Numbered from the stretch's first letter, positions 27,097 to 37,104 are shown. The stretch is DNA of 64,000 bases from Azospirillum tabaci (GCF_014596085.1 NZ_JACCJY010000027.1:26476-90475), one strand, 5' to 3'. Notes: generated from the letters alone by a model not told the origin. Numbers and translations are program-made.

Positions 27097-29481
27097 TCAC
27101 GCCGGCTCGTAGAAGCGCGCCAGCTCGGACGCCGGGGCCGGGCGCCCGATCAGATAGCCCTGGAGTTGGTTGCAGGACTCGTTCTTCAGCAGGATCCGCT
27201 GCTCCTCCGTCTCCACGCCCTCCGCCGTGACGGCGATGTCGAGGCTCTTGGCGAGCGCCAGGATGGTGCGGATGATCGACAGGGACTCGCGGTTCTCCGC
27301 CATCAGCTGGACGAAGGAGCGGTCGATCTTCAGCTTGTCGAAGGTGAATTTCTGAAGATAGCTGAGGCTGGAATAGCCCGTGCCGAAATCGTCCAGGGCG
27401 ATGCGCACCCCGGCGGCCTTCAGAGCGGTCAGCGCCGCCAGGGCCCGCTCGGTGTCGTCGATCATCACCCCCTCGGTCACCTCGATCTCCAGCCGGTGCG
27501 GCGGCAGCCCCTCCTCCTCCAGGATGCCGAGGATGGTGCCCGGGAGGTCGGAATGGCGGAACTGGACCGGCGACAGGTTCACCGCCACCTTGACCGGATC
27601 GGGCCAAGTCCGGGCGTCCCGGCAGGCGGTGCGCAGCACGAACTCGCCGAGTTGCATGACCAGCCCGCTCTCCTCGGCCAGCGGCACAAACTCCGCCGGC
27701 GGGATCATGCCGCGCTCCGGATGCTTCCAGCGCACCAGCGCCTCGAAGCCCAGGACGCTGTGCGTCCGGCAATCCTCCAACGGCTGGTAATGGACGCAGA
27801 GCACGCCGTCGCTCAGCGCTTGGCGCAGGTCGCGCTCCAGACCACGGCGGGCTTGCAGCCGCTCGTTCATCGCCGCTTCGAAGAAGCGGAAGGTGCCCCG
27901 CCCTTCCGACTTGGCGCGGTAGAGCGCGGTGTCGGCGTGCTGGAGAAGCGTTTCCGCCCCGCTGCCGTCCTGCGGGAACAGGGCGATGCCGACGCTCGTC
28001 CCGACCACCATGCGCTGGCCGTCCAGCTCGGCCGGGGCGCCCAGCGCCTTGACCAGCCGGTCGGCCAGGGCCAGCGCCTCGCCCGGCTGGGCGATGCGGT
28101 GCAGAACCGCGAACTCGTCGCCGCTCAGCCGCGCCACCGTGTCGTGGCTGGGCACCGCCTCCAGCATGCGGCGCGCCATCTCCTGCAGCAGCCGGTCGCC
28201 GGCGGGGTGGCCCAGCAGGTCGTTCACCGCCTTGAAGCGGTCGAGATCCAGATAGAGCACCGCCACCCCGGTCCGCGTCCGCCCCGCGCTGGTCAGCGCG
28301 CCGTTCAGCCGGTCGAGGAACAGGGAGCGGTTCGGCAACCCGGTCAGCAGGTCGTGGTTCGCCATGTGGCGGATGCGCTCCTCCGCCCGCTTGCGCTCGC
28401 GGATGTCGCGGACGGCGACGACGCGGGCGGGCCGGCCCTCGTGCGTGATGTCCTGCCCGTGCGCCTCCACCATCACCAGCGTGCCGTCGTCGTGCAGAAG
28501 GTCCAGTTCCACCCGCTCGGAGGTCGGTTGGGCCAGCTTGCGCTCGATGTCGGAGCGGCGGCTTTGCACCACGAAGCGCAGCATGGACTGGCCGATGAAC
28601 TGGGCCTGCGGCTTGCCCAGCAGCTCCGCCATGGCGCGGTTGACGTCGAGGACCACGCCGTCGCGGTGGATCACGATGCCTTCCGTGGTGGCGTCGGCGA
28701 GTTGGCGGAACCGCTCCTCGCTGGCGCGCAGCCGGGCCGCCTCGTGCGCCGCCCTGGCGGCCAGCCTCTGGTCCACGATGGCCCCGGCGAGGCCCAGCGC
28801 CATCACCACCGTGGCCGTCACCGCGATGGCCATCGCCAGCAGACCCGGTTCCATGATCTGGTCGGACATGTCGTGCAGTGGATCGGGGATCAGCGTGACG
28901 CCGGCCATGCCGGTGAAATGCAGCCCGCAGATGCCCAGCGCCAGCAGGGCGGCACCGGTCGCCAGCCCCTTCAGCGATCCGATCCGCAGGGCGGCGGTGA
29001 AGCCCGCCCCGCCCAGCAGGACGCCCAACCCCAGCGACACCGCGACGTAAGCCGGGTCGTAATGCAGGTTGGCCGGCACCTGGAGCGCCGCCATGCCGGT
29101 GAAATGCATGGCCGTCGCCGCGGCCCCGGCGATGGCGCCGCCCAGCGGAGCGGCCAGCCGCCCGCCACCGATGGCGCGGCGGATGCCCACCGCGGCGCCG
29201 CCGATGGCGATCAGGCTCGACAGAACCGTCAGGCCGATGTCGTAGCCCATGGGCAGGCTGGTCCGGAAAGCCAGCATGGCGATGAAGTGGGTCGCCCACA
29301 CGCCGCCGCCGGTCGCCGTCGCGGCACCGGCCAGCCAGCCCCAGCGCGCCCGCCCCACCGCCGCCGCCGCGCGGCGGGCGAGGTTCAGGGACACCCAGGC
29401 ACCGAATCCACAGACCGCCCCCGCCAGCAGCACGAGCCACAAATCGTGCTGCTGGGTTATGCAGGCATACACACGCATCAT
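27097..29481 (-). CDS. MHYT-PAS-GGDEF-EAL cyclic-di-GMP enzyme
   Basis: A 794-residue membrane protein. The N-terminal seven-helix MHYT sensor (about 1-225) has repeated motifs THFIAM, MHFTGM and LHFTGM, proposed to bind metal and sense O2, CO or NO. A PAS domain lies at about 240-350. A GGDEF domain with RLSGDEF at the active site is probably still active as a cyclase. An EAL domain keeps FEALVRW, the catalytic VTEGVMI and DDFGTGYSSL segments. The protein may therefore both make and degrade c-di-GMP. It stands alone, 100 bases from the PgtC-like gene. Confidence 0.92.
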   Translation of the reverse strand: MMRVYACITQQHDLWLVLLAGAVCGFGAWVSLNLARRAAAAVGRARWGWLAGAATATGGGVWATHFIAMLAFRTSLPMGYDIGLTVLSSLIAIGGAAVGIRRAIGGGRLAAPLGGAIAGAAATAMHFTGMAALQVPANLHYDPAYVAVSLGLGVLLGGAGFTAALRIGSLKGLATGAALLALGICGLHFTGMAGVTLIPDPLHDMSDQIMEPGLLAMAIAVTATVVMALGLAGAIVDQRLAARAAHEAARLRASEERFRQLADATTEGIVIHRDGVVLDVNRAMAELLGKPQAQFIGQSMLRFVVQSRRSDIERKLAQPTSERVELDLLHDDGTLVMVEAHGQDITHEGRPARVVAVRDIRERKRAEERIRHMANHDLLTGLPNRSLFLDRLNGALTSAGRTRTGVAVLYLDLDRFKAVNDLLGHPAGDRLLQEMARRMLEAVPSHDTVARLSGDEFAVLHRIAQPGEALALADRLVKALGAPAELDGQRMVVGTSVGIALFPQDGSGAETLLQHADTALYRAKSEGRGTFRFFEAAMNERLQARRGLERDLRQALSDGVLCVHYQPLEDCRTHSVLGFEALVRWKHPERGMIPPAEFVPLAEESGLVMQLGEFVLRTACRDARTWPDPVKVAVNLSPVQFRHSDLPGTILGILEEEGLPPHRLEIEVTEGVMIDDTERALAALTALKAAGVRIALDDFGTGYSSLSYLQKFTFDKLKIDRSFVQLMAENRESLSIIRTILALAKSLDIAVTAEGVETEEQRILLKNESCNQLQGYLIGRPAPASELARFYEPA

Positions 29482-29608
29482 CCGGCGTTCATCCCGTTCC
29501 GGCGGCTCGGCGCCGCTTGATCCGATTACCTTATTCTTTTGGTACGTTAATAATCCTTTTTCGGATCCGCTCGGAGCGCGGAATCGACATGCGTAAGTTG
29601 CACGGTTG

Positions 29609-30502
29609 CTACAGTCGGTAGCGAAGCGCGTCGACCAGCGCGGCCAGGGCCGGTGGAACCTGCCGACGGCTGGGGTAGTAGAGGTAGTAGCCGGGGAAGG
29701 GCTTGCACCAGTCGTCCAGCACGCGGATCAGCCGCCCGGCGGCGATGTGCTCCGCCACCTCGTCCTCGAAGATGTAGGCCAGCCCCCGCCCGTCCAGGAC
29801 GGCGGCCATGATGACGTCCATGTCGTTGGACACCAGCGATCCGGTCACCCGGACGTTCACCGGATGTCCGTCCTCCTCGAATTCCCAGACATAGACGGCG
29901 CCGGACGAGGTGAATCGATAGTTGATGCAGTCGTGCCCGGCCAGATCCTGCGGGGCGCAGGGCACCGGACGCTGCGCGAAGTAGGAGGGTGCCCCGACGA
30001 TGGCCGCCCGGATGTCCGGGCCGATGCGCACCGCGATCATGTCCTTTTCGACCTGCTCGCCCAGCCGGACCCCGGCGTCGAAGCGGCTGGCCACGATGTC
30101 GGTCAGGCTGCTGTCGATGGACAGTTCCACCTGCACCTCCGGATAGTCGGCGAGGAAGCGCGACAGCACGGGCCACAGCAACCGCACGGCGGCGTGCTTG
30201 CCGGTGGTGATGCGCAGCGTGCCGGCGGGCTTCTCGCGCAGCTCCCCCACCGCGGCCAGCCCGGCGGCGATGTCGTCCAGCGCCGGCCGCAGCGTGCGGA
30301 GAAGGCGCTGCCCGGCCTCCGTCGTGGACACGCTGCGGGTCGTCCGGGCGAGCAGGCGCAGGCCGAGCCGGTCCTCCAGCGCCTTCATGGCGTGGCTGAG
30401 CGCGGATTGGGACATGCCCAGCCGGGCCGCCGCCCGCGTGAAGCTCCCCTCCTCCGCCACGACGGCGAAAGCCGCCAGATCGCTGAGGTCGTTCCGGTTC
30501 AT
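29609..30502 (-). CDS. LysR-family transcriptional regulator
   Basis: A 297-residue LysR protein. The N-terminal winged HTH (about 5-64) shows FTRAAARLGMSQSALSHAMKALEDRLGLRLLARTTRSVSTTEAG. The effector-binding domain covers about 90-295. It is divergently transcribed from the molybdoenzyme genes at 30806-33472, the classic LysR arrangement, so it is the likely regulator of that operon through the shared upstream region. Inducer unknown. Confidence 0.92.
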   Translation of the reverse strand: MNRNDLSDLAAFAVVAEEGSFTRAAARLGMSQSALSHAMKALEDRLGLRLLARTTRSVSTTEAGQRLLRTLRPALDDIAAGLAAVGELREKPAGTLRITTGKHAAVRLLWPVLSRFLADYPEVQVELSIDSSLTDIVASRFDAGVRLGEQVEKDMIAVRIGPDIRAAIVGAPSYFAQRPVPCAPQDLAGHDCINYRFTSSGAVYVWEFEEDGHPVNVRVTGSLVSNDMDVIMAAVLDGRGLAYIFEDEVAEHIAAGRLIRVLDDWCKPFPGYYLYYPSRRQVPPALAALVDALRYRL

Positions 30503-30805
30503 TCATGCACCACATTCATAAGCCCAAGCGGATTGTACCGGCTATTCGGCTCGCGGCGAAGCGGTTAGGATGCTCGTGGTTACGCTTGCGGGTCGAACGA
30601 GCGGGCCAGACGGACGGGCCAAACGGACGGATAGGGCGGGCGCTTCCGCGGAAGACCGACTCCCACACTGGGATGTTTGCCACACCCGCCGAACGGGACC
30701 ACACTGCAGACGGTCTTTTCGTGGCTGGAATTCAAGCAAGGATTGCCCGCCGAAGGCCCACATCACAATACCCGACAGGCAGAGTCGAGAGACAGGGATC
30801 ATCCG
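30503..30805. other. Divergent control region between LysR gene and molybdoenzyme operon
   Basis: About 300 bases without a credible gene. It should contain both promoters and the LysR binding site. I found no single convincing operator; two ATTCAT direct repeats (30501-30506 and 30514-30519) lie at the LysR start. Confidence 0.4.
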
Positions 30806-31264
30806 ATGATTCGCTTGAACATCAACGGGCAGGACCGGGACGTTGACGTGCCCGGCGACATGCCGCTTCTGTGGGTCCTGCGGGACGAGCTGAACTTGAC
30901 CGGCACGAAGTTCGGCTGCGGCATCGCCCAGTGCGGCGCCTGCACCGTCCATATGGACGGCACGCCGGTCCGCGCCTGCCAGACCCCGGCGGAATCCGCC
31001 GCGGGCACCAAGATCACCACCATCGAGGGCGTGTCCGGCACGGTCGCCCAGGCCGTCCAGGCCGCCTGGCAGAAGCTTGACGTGGTGCAGTGCGGCTACT
31101 GCCAGTCCGGCCAGATCATGAGCGCCGTGGCCCTGCTGACCGACAACCGCAACCCCACCGACGACGACATCGACGCGGCGATGGACGGCAACGTCTGCCG
31201 CTGTGCCACCTATCCGCGCATCCGCGCGGCCATCAAGGACGCCGCCAAGGCGATGGGGGCCTGA
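30806..31264 (+). CDS. (2Fe-2S) subunit of isoquinoline 1-oxidoreductase-type molybdoenzyme
   Basis: A 152-residue protein from ATG 30806. The plant-type cluster motif is GCGIAQCGACTVHMDG followed by C in VRACQTP. The second cluster uses CGYCQSGQ and NVCRCATYPRIR. This is the small electron-transfer subunit of the xanthine dehydrogenase superfamily. It passes electrons from the molybdenum centre in the next gene (4 bases downstream) to an external acceptor, since no FAD subunit is encoded here. That two-subunit arrangement is typical of isoquinoline oxidoreductase and related periplasmic aldehyde dehydrogenases. Confidence 0.93.
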   Translation: MIRLNINGQDRDVDVPGDMPLLWVLRDELNLTGTKFGCGIAQCGACTVHMDGTPVRACQTPAESAAGTKITTIEGVSGTVAQAVQAAWQKLDVVQCGYCQSGQIMSAVALLTDNRNPTDDDIDAAMDGNVCRCATYPRIRAAIKDAAKAMGA

Positions 31265-31267
31265 GCC

Positions 31268-33472
31268 ATGCTGAACCAGCTCATCAAGCAGGCGGCGGCG
31301 GACGTCGCCTCCCCCTCGCGCCGCGGCTTCCTCAAGGGGGCCGGCGGCGCCTTGGTTCTGGGCGCCATGCTCCCCCGGACCGGTTTCGCCAGCGAGGCCG
31401 CCGCCCCCAAGGTCGTCGGCCCGGCGGACCCCCGCCCGCAGGCATTCATCCGCATCGCCGCCGACGACACGGTCACCGTGCTGGTCAAGCATCTGGACAA
31501 GGGCCAGGGCATCATGACCGGCCTGACCACCATCGTCGCCGAGGAGCTTGACGCCGACTGGGCGCAGATGCGCGGCGCCTTCGCCCCGGCGGACGGCGCG
31601 CTCTACGCCAACCACTTCTTCGGCATCCAGGGCACCGGCGGCTCCACCGCCGTCGCCAACAGCTGGGACGAGCTGCGCATGGCCGGCGCCGCCGCCCGCG
31701 CCATGCTGGTCGCCACCGCCGCGGCGCGCTGGTCGGTCCCGGCCTCCGCCATCACCGTGGAAAAGGGCGTCGTCCGCCACGCCGCCTCCAACCGCAGCGC
31801 CCGCTTCGGCGAACTGGCGGAGGACGCGGCGAAGCTGCCCGTCCCGCAGAACGTCGCGCTGAAGGACGCCAAGGACTACAAACTCATCGGCAACCCGTCG
31901 CTGCACCGGCTGGACCATGTGTCCAAAACCGACGGCACGGCGATCTTCGCCATGGACATCCGCCGCCCCGGCCAGGTAACGGCGGTGATGGCCCGCTCCC
32001 CGCGCTTCGGCGGCACGGTGAAGTCAGTGGACGCCGCCGCGGCGAAGCAGGTGCCGGGCGTCCTGGAGGTGCTGACCCTGCCGAGGGGCGTCGCGGTCGT
32101 CGCCAAGAACACCTGGGCCGCCATGAAGGGCCGCGAGGCGCTGACGGTGGAGTGGGACGACGCCAAGGCGGAGATGCGCGGCACCGAGGAGATGCTCGCC
32201 GACTACCGCAAGCTGGCCGACCAGCCGGGCAATGTGGCCACCGACACCGGCGACGCGGCGAAGGCGCTGGCCGGCGCCGCCAAGGTGGTGGAGGCGGAAT
32301 TCGTCTTCCCCTACCTCGCCCACGCCCCGATGGAACCGCTGAACGCGACCGTGGAGCTGACCCCGGACGGCGGCTGCACCATCTGGGCCGGCTCGCAGTT
32401 CCAGGGGGTGGAGCAGAAGGTCGCCGCCGGCATCCTCGGCTGCAAGCCGGAGCAGGTGGTCATCAACACCGTCTGGGCGGGCGGCAGCTTCGGCCGCCGC
32501 GCCACAACCGACGCCGACTACATCGCCGAGGCGGTGTCCATCGCCAAGGCCTATGGCGGCAAGGCGCCGGTCCATCTGGTGTGGACGCGCGAGGACGACG
32601 TCCGCGGCGGCCGCTACCGCCCGCTGTTCCTGCACAAGGTGAAGGCCGGCCTGGACGCCTCCGGCAAGCTGGTGGCGTGGCGGCAGAACATCGTCGGGCA
32701 GAGCTTCATGGAGGGCACCCCGTTCGAAGCCGTCATGGTCAAGAACGGCGTGGACGCGACCTCGGTCGAGGGCGCCTCGGACATGGCCTACGCCGTGCCG
32801 AACCTGCATGTCGATCTGCATTCGCCGAAATCTCCGGTCACCACCCTGTGGTGGCGCTCGGTCGGCCACACTCACACCGCCTACGCCAAGGAGGTGATGA
32901 TCGACGAGTTGGCTGCGGCGGCAGGCAAGGACCCGGTGGCCTTCCGGCTGGAGATGCTGAAGGACCACCCGCGCCTCCAGGGCGTGCTGAAGCTGGCGGC
33001 CGAGAAGGCCGGCTGGGGCCAGCCGCTGCCCAAGGGCAAGGGCCGCGGCATCGCCGTGCATGAGAGCTTCAGCAGCTTCGTCGCCCATGTCGCGGAGGTC
33101 TCCGTGGACGAGCAGGGCCGCGTCACCATCGACCGCGTGGTCTGCGCGGTGGATTGCGGGCAGGTCGTGAACCCCAACATCGTCGAGGCGCAAATCTCCG
33201 GCGGCACCGGCTGGGCCATCGGCCACGCGCTGCGCGACGAGATCACGCTGACCGGCGGCGTGGTGGACCAGAGCAACTTCGACACCTTCCAGCCGCTCCG
33301 CAATTCGGAGATGCCGCCGGTCGAGGTGCACATCCTCCCCTCCACGGCCCGTCCGACCGGCGTCGGCGAGCCGGGCGTGCCGACCGCCGCCCCGGCGGTC
33401 GCCAACGCGGTCTTTGCCGCCACCGGCAAGCGCCTGCACCACCTGCCCTTCACCCGTTCGGGCATGGTGTAA
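31268..33472 (+). CDS. Molybdopterin subunit of isoquinoline 1-oxidoreductase-type enzyme
   Basis: A 734-residue molybdenum-cofactor subunit with a twin-arginine signal (SRRGFLKGAGGALVLGAML), so the complex is exported folded to the periplasm, the small subunit probably hitch-hiking. Recognisable segments: KHLDKGQGIMTGLTTIVAEEL, GTGGSTAVANSW, AGGSFGRRATTDADYI, LWWRSVGHTHTAYAKEVMIDELA and the C-terminal RPTGVGEPGVPTAAPAVANAVF with the probable active-site Glu. It hydroxylates N-heterocycles or oxidises aldehydes; the exact substrate is open. Followed by a strong terminator. Confidence 0.92.
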   Translation: MLNQLIKQAAADVASPSRRGFLKGAGGALVLGAMLPRTGFASEAAAPKVVGPADPRPQAFIRIAADDTVTVLVKHLDKGQGIMTGLTTIVAEELDADWAQMRGAFAPADGALYANHFFGIQGTGGSTAVANSWDELRMAGAAARAMLVATAAARWSVPASAITVEKGVVRHAASNRSARFGELAEDAAKLPVPQNVALKDAKDYKLIGNPSLHRLDHVSKTDGTAIFAMDIRRPGQVTAVMARSPRFGGTVKSVDAAAAKQVPGVLEVLTLPRGVAVVAKNTWAAMKGREALTVEWDDAKAEMRGTEEMLADYRKLADQPGNVATDTGDAAKALAGAAKVVEAEFVFPYLAHAPMEPLNATVELTPDGGCTIWAGSQFQGVEQKVAAGILGCKPEQVVINTVWAGGSFGRRATTDADYIAEAVSIAKAYGGKAPVHLVWTREDDVRGGRYRPLFLHKVKAGLDASGKLVAWRQNIVGQSFMEGTPFEAVMVKNGVDATSVEGASDMAYAVPNLHVDLHSPKSPVTTLWWRSVGHTHTAYAKEVMIDELAAAAGKDPVAFRLEMLKDHPRLQGVLKLAAEKAGWGQPLPKGKGRGIAVHESFSSFVAHVAEVSVDEQGRVTIDRVVCAVDCGQVVNPNIVEAQISGGTGWAIGHALRDEITLTGGVVDQSNFDTFQPLRNSEMPPVEVHILPSTARPTGVGEPGVPTAAPAVANAVFAATGKRLHHLPFTRSGMV

Positions 33473-33487
33473 GCTCCGTCACGTTGG

Positions 33488-33530
33488 AAAAAGCCCCTCT
33501 TCCCATCCAGGGAGAGGGGCTTTCTTTTTT
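33488..33530 (+). terminator. Rho-independent terminator of the molybdoenzyme operon
   Basis: AAAGCCCCTCT and AGAGGGGCTTT pair around a 12-base loop, followed by a T-rich tail (33521-33530), 15 bases after the stop codon. Confidence 0.9.
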
Positions 33531-33958
33531 CACCGCTCGAACTTCGTCGCCATGATGATCGACGAGGTCGTGCGCTCGATGCCGTCGATGGCGCCGATGC
33601 GGTCGATCAGCGCGTCCATCTCCTCCATCGTTCCGGTCCGCACCACGGCGATCAGGTCGTGCGCGCCGCTGATGGCGTGGAGCGCCCGCACCTCCGGAAT
33701 CCGCTTCAGCGCCTGGACCACGGCGGCGGTCAGCTTGGGCGACAGGTTGATGGAGACGTGGGCACGAATCATCCGGCGTGCCGTCTCGTCCGACAGCCGC
33801 ACCGTGTAGCCGGCGATCACGCCGCGCTCCTCCAGCCGCTGGATGCGGCTCTGCACCGTGCTGCGCGACACGCGCAGGCGGCGGGCCAGCGCGGCGGTGG
33901 GCTCCCGCGCGTTGTCCTGAAGCGCGTCGAGAAGGTGCTGATCCAGCTCGTCCATCAT
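33530..33958 (-). CDS. Lrp/AsnC-family transcriptional regulator
   Basis: A 142-residue regulator. I chose ATG 33958 (MMDELDQHLL) because that is where Lrp similarity begins. The N-terminal HTH is RRLRVSRSTVQSRIQRLEERGVI. The C-terminal RAM domain that senses amino acids contains GAHDLIAVVRTGTMEEMDALI. It is divergent from the saccharopine-dehydrogenase-like gene; the 132-base intergenic region has CTGTC/GACAG dyads (33970-33987 and 34025-34035) that could be its operator. Amino-acid-responsive control of that gene is inferred. Confidence 0.92.
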   Translation of the reverse strand: MMDELDQHLLDALQDNAREPTAALARRLRVSRSTVQSRIQRLEERGVIAGYTVRLSDETARRMIRAHVSINLSPKLTAAVVQALKRIPEVRALHAISGAHDLIAVVRTGTMEEMDALIDRIGAIDGIERTTSSIIMATKFER

Positions 33959-34090
33959 ATTGCCGGCCTTTCTGTCAATCTGCCGACAGGTTTGAAGCGT
34001 TTCGGCACCCTGCACCCTGCACATCGACAGGCTGTCCGGTCAAGATTGCGTCACAACGACGCAAACCAAAGAGGCAGGGAGTACGGGACG

Positions 34091-35218
34091 ATGCGCGACA
34101 TTCTTCTGATGGGCGGCGGCAAGATCGGCGAGACCATCGGCGACTTCCTGAAGGCCACGGGCGATTACCGGGTGACCGTCGCCGACCGTTCGGCGGAGGC
34201 GCTGGAGCGGCTGCCCGCCCACCCGCGCATGGAAACGCGTGTGGTGGACGCCGCCGACCCCGCCGACCTCGCCGAGGCGATGCGCGGCAAATTCGCGGTG
34301 CTGAGCGCGCTGCCCTACCACCTGACGGTCGGCGTGGCGGAGGCGGCGCGGGCCGCCGGCACCCACTACCTCGACCTGACCGAGGATGTGGCGAGCACGC
34401 GGCGCGTCAAGGAGCTGGCGGAGGGCGCGCGCTCGGCCTTCATCCCACAGTGCGGGCTGGCGCCGGGCTTCATCTCCATCGTCGCCAACGACGTGGCCTC
34501 GCGCTTCGACACGCTGGACACGGTGCGGATGCGCGTCGGCGCCCTGCCGAAATACCCGTCCAACGCCCTGAACTACAACCTGACCTGGAGCACCGAGGGC
34601 GTCATCAACGAGTATCTGGAGCCCTGCGAGGCCATCGTCGAAGGCCGCCTCGTCTCCGTCCCGCCGCTGGAGGAGCGCGAGGAGTTTTCCCTCGACGGCG
34701 TGCTGTACGAGGCGTTCAACACCTCGGGCGGCCTGGGCACGCTGTGCGAGACGCTGGCGGGGAAGGTGCGAACGCTCAACTACCGCTCCGTCCGCTATCC
34801 GGGGCACCGCGACCTGATGAAGGCGCTGTTGCACGACCTGCGGCTGGGCAGCCGGCGGGAACTGCTGAAGGACATCCTGGAGCACTCGATCCCGGCGACG
34901 CTGCAGGACGTGGTGCTGATCTTCGTGACGGTGACCGGGACGAAGCGGGGGCGGCTGCTCCAGGAGACCTACGCCAACAAGATCTACGGGCGGGAGATCG
35001 GCGGCACCTTCTACAACGGCATCCAGATCACCACCGCGTCGGGCATGTGCGCCGTGCTCGACCTGCTGGCCGACGGCACGCTGCCGCAGCGGGGCTTCGT
35101 CAAGCAGGAGGAGGTGCGCTACGCCGACTTCATCGCCAACCGTTTCGGGCGCAACTACGCGATGACCGACGCGGCGCCCCAGCAGGGCGCCCAGCAGGGG
35201 GTGGGGCGCGCCGCCTGA
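34091..35218 (+). CDS. Saccharopine dehydrogenase family protein (lysine-catabolism type)
   Basis: A 375-residue NAD(P)-dependent enzyme from ATG 34091. The Rossmann motif is LLMGGGKIGETIGDFL. Family segments include ALPYHLTVGVAEAARAAGTHYLDLTED and CGLAPGFISIVAND. Length and motifs fit saccharopine dehydrogenase or lysine 6-dehydrogenase-type proteins, which act on lysine-derived imino adducts. An Lrp-type regulator is divergent, and an ALDH7 (aminoadipate semialdehyde dehydrogenase type) gene lies 6.5 kb away, supporting lysine degradation to aminoadipate. The C-terminus ends in a Gln/Ala-rich tail (QQGAQQGVG). Confidence 0.82.
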   Translation: MRDILLMGGGKIGETIGDFLKATGDYRVTVADRSAEALERLPAHPRMETRVVDAADPADLAEAMRGKFAVLSALPYHLTVGVAEAARAAGTHYLDLTEDVASTRRVKELAEGARSAFIPQCGLAPGFISIVANDVASRFDTLDTVRMRVGALPKYPSNALNYNLTWSTEGVINEYLEPCEAIVEGRLVSVPPLEEREEFSLDGVLYEAFNTSGGLGTLCETLAGKVRTLNYRSVRYPGHRDLMKALLHDLRLGSRRELLKDILEHSIPATLQDVVLIFVTVTGTKRGRLLQETYANKIYGREIGGTFYNGIQITTASGMCAVLDLLADGTLPQRGFVKQEEVRYADFIANRFGRNYAMTDAAPQQGAQQGVGRAA

Positions 35219-35248
35219 GCGGGCGCCTCACTCCCAACGGGCCGCGCC

Positions 35249-37003
35249 TCAGATCACCTCGCGGGCGCGGCCCTTGAAGACGGTGGCGGCGATCTTCAGG
35301 GCGTCGGGGGTGCCGCGGGCCAGCGCCTCGGTGAAGTGCAGCGCCTGTTTGGCCTGGACCTTCGGCGGCATCGGCGGCTCGTTGGTGTCGACGAGGCAGT
35401 CCACCACCACCGGTCCGGGATGGGCGAGGGCGGCGTCCAGAATGGCGCCGCAGTCCTTCGGGTCCGTGATGGTGAAGCCCTTGCCGCCGCAGGCCTCCGC
35501 CACCTTGGCGAAGTCGATGGGCTGAAGGTCGCAGACATACTCGGGGTTGCCCAGCATGGCGATCTGCTCCCACTTGATCTGGCCGAGCGAATTGTTGTTG
35601 TTGATGATGACCTTGATCGGCAGCTTGTACTTCACCGCCGTGGCGAAGTCGGCCATCAGCATGGAAAAGCCGCCGTCCCCGACATAGGCGACCACCTGCC
35701 GTCCGGGATGGGCGAGCTGGGCCGCGATGGCGTAGGGGACGCCCGGAGCCATGGTGGCGAGGTTGCCGGACAGGGAGTGCATCTGGCCGCGCCGCGCCGG
35801 AATCTGCCGCGCCCACCAGGTGGCGATGGTGCCGCTGTCGCAGGCGACGATGGCCGTGTCGGACAGGCGCTTGCCCAGCTCCCACGCGACGACCTGCGGC
35901 TTCATCGGCAGGTCGGGGCGGGTGCCGCGCTCCTCCATCAGCCTCATCCACTCCGCCTTGCCCGCCTGCGCCGTCTTCAGGAAGGAGCGGTCCTCGTGCC
36001 GCCGCACCCGCTCGGTCAGGATGTCCAGCGCCAGCCCGCAGTCGCCGACCAGCCCGGCTTCCACCGGGTAGCGCAGGCCGATGCGCGCCGCGTCGATGTC
36101 GATCTGGATGGCGCGGGCCTGCCCCGGCTTCGGGTAATACTCGATGTAGGGGAAGGTCGAACCGGCGATCAGCAGCGTGTCGCAGGTCTCCAGCGCCTCC
36201 TGCGAGGGGGCGGTGCCGAGCAGCCCGACCTGCCCCGTCGTGAAGGGGCTGTCGTCCGGCACCGCGGCCTTGCCCAGCAGCGCCTTGACGATCACCGCCC
36301 CCAGCTTGTCGGCCAGCCGTTCGAGCTGGTCGGTCGCCTTCAGCGCGCCCTGGCCGGCCAAGATGACGATGCGCTTGCCGGCGTCGAGGATCTCCACGGC
36401 GCGGCTGGTCTGCGCCTCCGACGGGACGGGAAGCTGCGGGGCGAACAGGGCGGTGTTGTGGCCCTTGACGTTGCGCGGCGCCCGCGTGTCGGCGCCGATG
36501 CCCTGCTCCTGCAGATCCACGGGGATGGTGATGTGCGACACGCCGCGGTGGGCGAGCGCGGTGCGGCAGGCGAGGTTGGCGATGTTGCGGACATGCGCCG
36601 CCCCCATGATGCGCTGGTTGTAGAGCGCGACGTCCTGGAACACCTTGTCCAGCTCCACGTCCTGCTGGGTGTAGGTGCCGACGAGGTCGTGGTATTGCAG
36701 CCCGGTGATCGCCAGCACCGGCTGGTGGTCCAGCTTGGCGTCGTAAAGACCGTTCAGCAGATGCAGCCCGCCGGGGCCGGAGGTGGCGATGCACACGCCC
36801 AGCCGCCCGGTGAACTTGGCGTAGCCGCAGGCGGCGAAGGCCGCCGCCTCCTCGTGCCGGACCTGGATGAAGCGGATCTCGTCCTGGCGGCGGCGCAGCG
36901 CCTCGACGATGCCGTTGATGCCGTCGCCGGGCATGCCGAAGATCGTGTCCACACCCCAATCCACCAGAACATCCACCAGGATGTCGGAAGCCGTGCTCGC
37001 CAT
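35249..37003 (-). CDS. Thiamine-diphosphate enzyme, pyruvate oxidase (PoxB)-like
   Basis: A 584-residue ThDP enzyme from ATG 37003 (GGAG upstream). The N-terminal domain has the catalytic Glu in RHEEAAAFAACGYAKFTG and SGPGGLHLLNGLYDAK. A central cofactor-binding domain follows. The C-terminal ThDP motif GDGGFSMLMADFATAVKY reaches NNNN. The pattern is closest to pyruvate:quinone oxidoreductases, which decarboxylate pyruvate to acetate and CO2. The last residues (VFKGRAREVI) do not obviously form the PoxB lipid-binding helix, so another 2-oxo acid may be used. Divergent from the SoxR-box gene. Confidence 0.82.
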   Translation of the reverse strand: MASTASDILVDVLVDWGVDTIFGMPGDGINGIVEALRRRQDEIRFIQVRHEEAAAFAACGYAKFTGRLGVCIATSGPGGLHLLNGLYDAKLDHQPVLAITGLQYHDLVGTYTQQDVELDKVFQDVALYNQRIMGAAHVRNIANLACRTALAHRGVSHITIPVDLQEQGIGADTRAPRNVKGHNTALFAPQLPVPSEAQTSRAVEILDAGKRIVILAGQGALKATDQLERLADKLGAVIVKALLGKAAVPDDSPFTTGQVGLLGTAPSQEALETCDTLLIAGSTFPYIEYYPKPGQARAIQIDIDAARIGLRYPVEAGLVGDCGLALDILTERVRRHEDRSFLKTAQAGKAEWMRLMEERGTRPDLPMKPQVVAWELGKRLSDTAIVACDSGTIATWWARQIPARRGQMHSLSGNLATMAPGVPYAIAAQLAHPGRQVVAYVGDGGFSMLMADFATAVKYKLPIKVIINNNNSLGQIKWEQIAMLGNPEYVCDLQPIDFAKVAEACGGKGFTITDPKDCGAILDAALAHPGPVVVDCLVDTNEPPMPPKVQAKQALHFTEALARGTPDALKIAATVFKGRAREVI

Positions 37004-37104
37004 GCGGGAGTCTCCGTCGCAAACGGTCGTGATGAAGTCGTTCAACCCTTCGGCAACCGAGCGGAGCCGGGACGGTTCCCCGAAATGCCGGGCGTTATTG
37101 GCTC

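Noticed and set aside
25546..29520. 1324-codon plus-strand frame
   Set aside because: Runs antisense through three recognised genes (kinase, PgtC-like sensor, MHYT-GGDEF-EAL), so it cannot be a single real gene.
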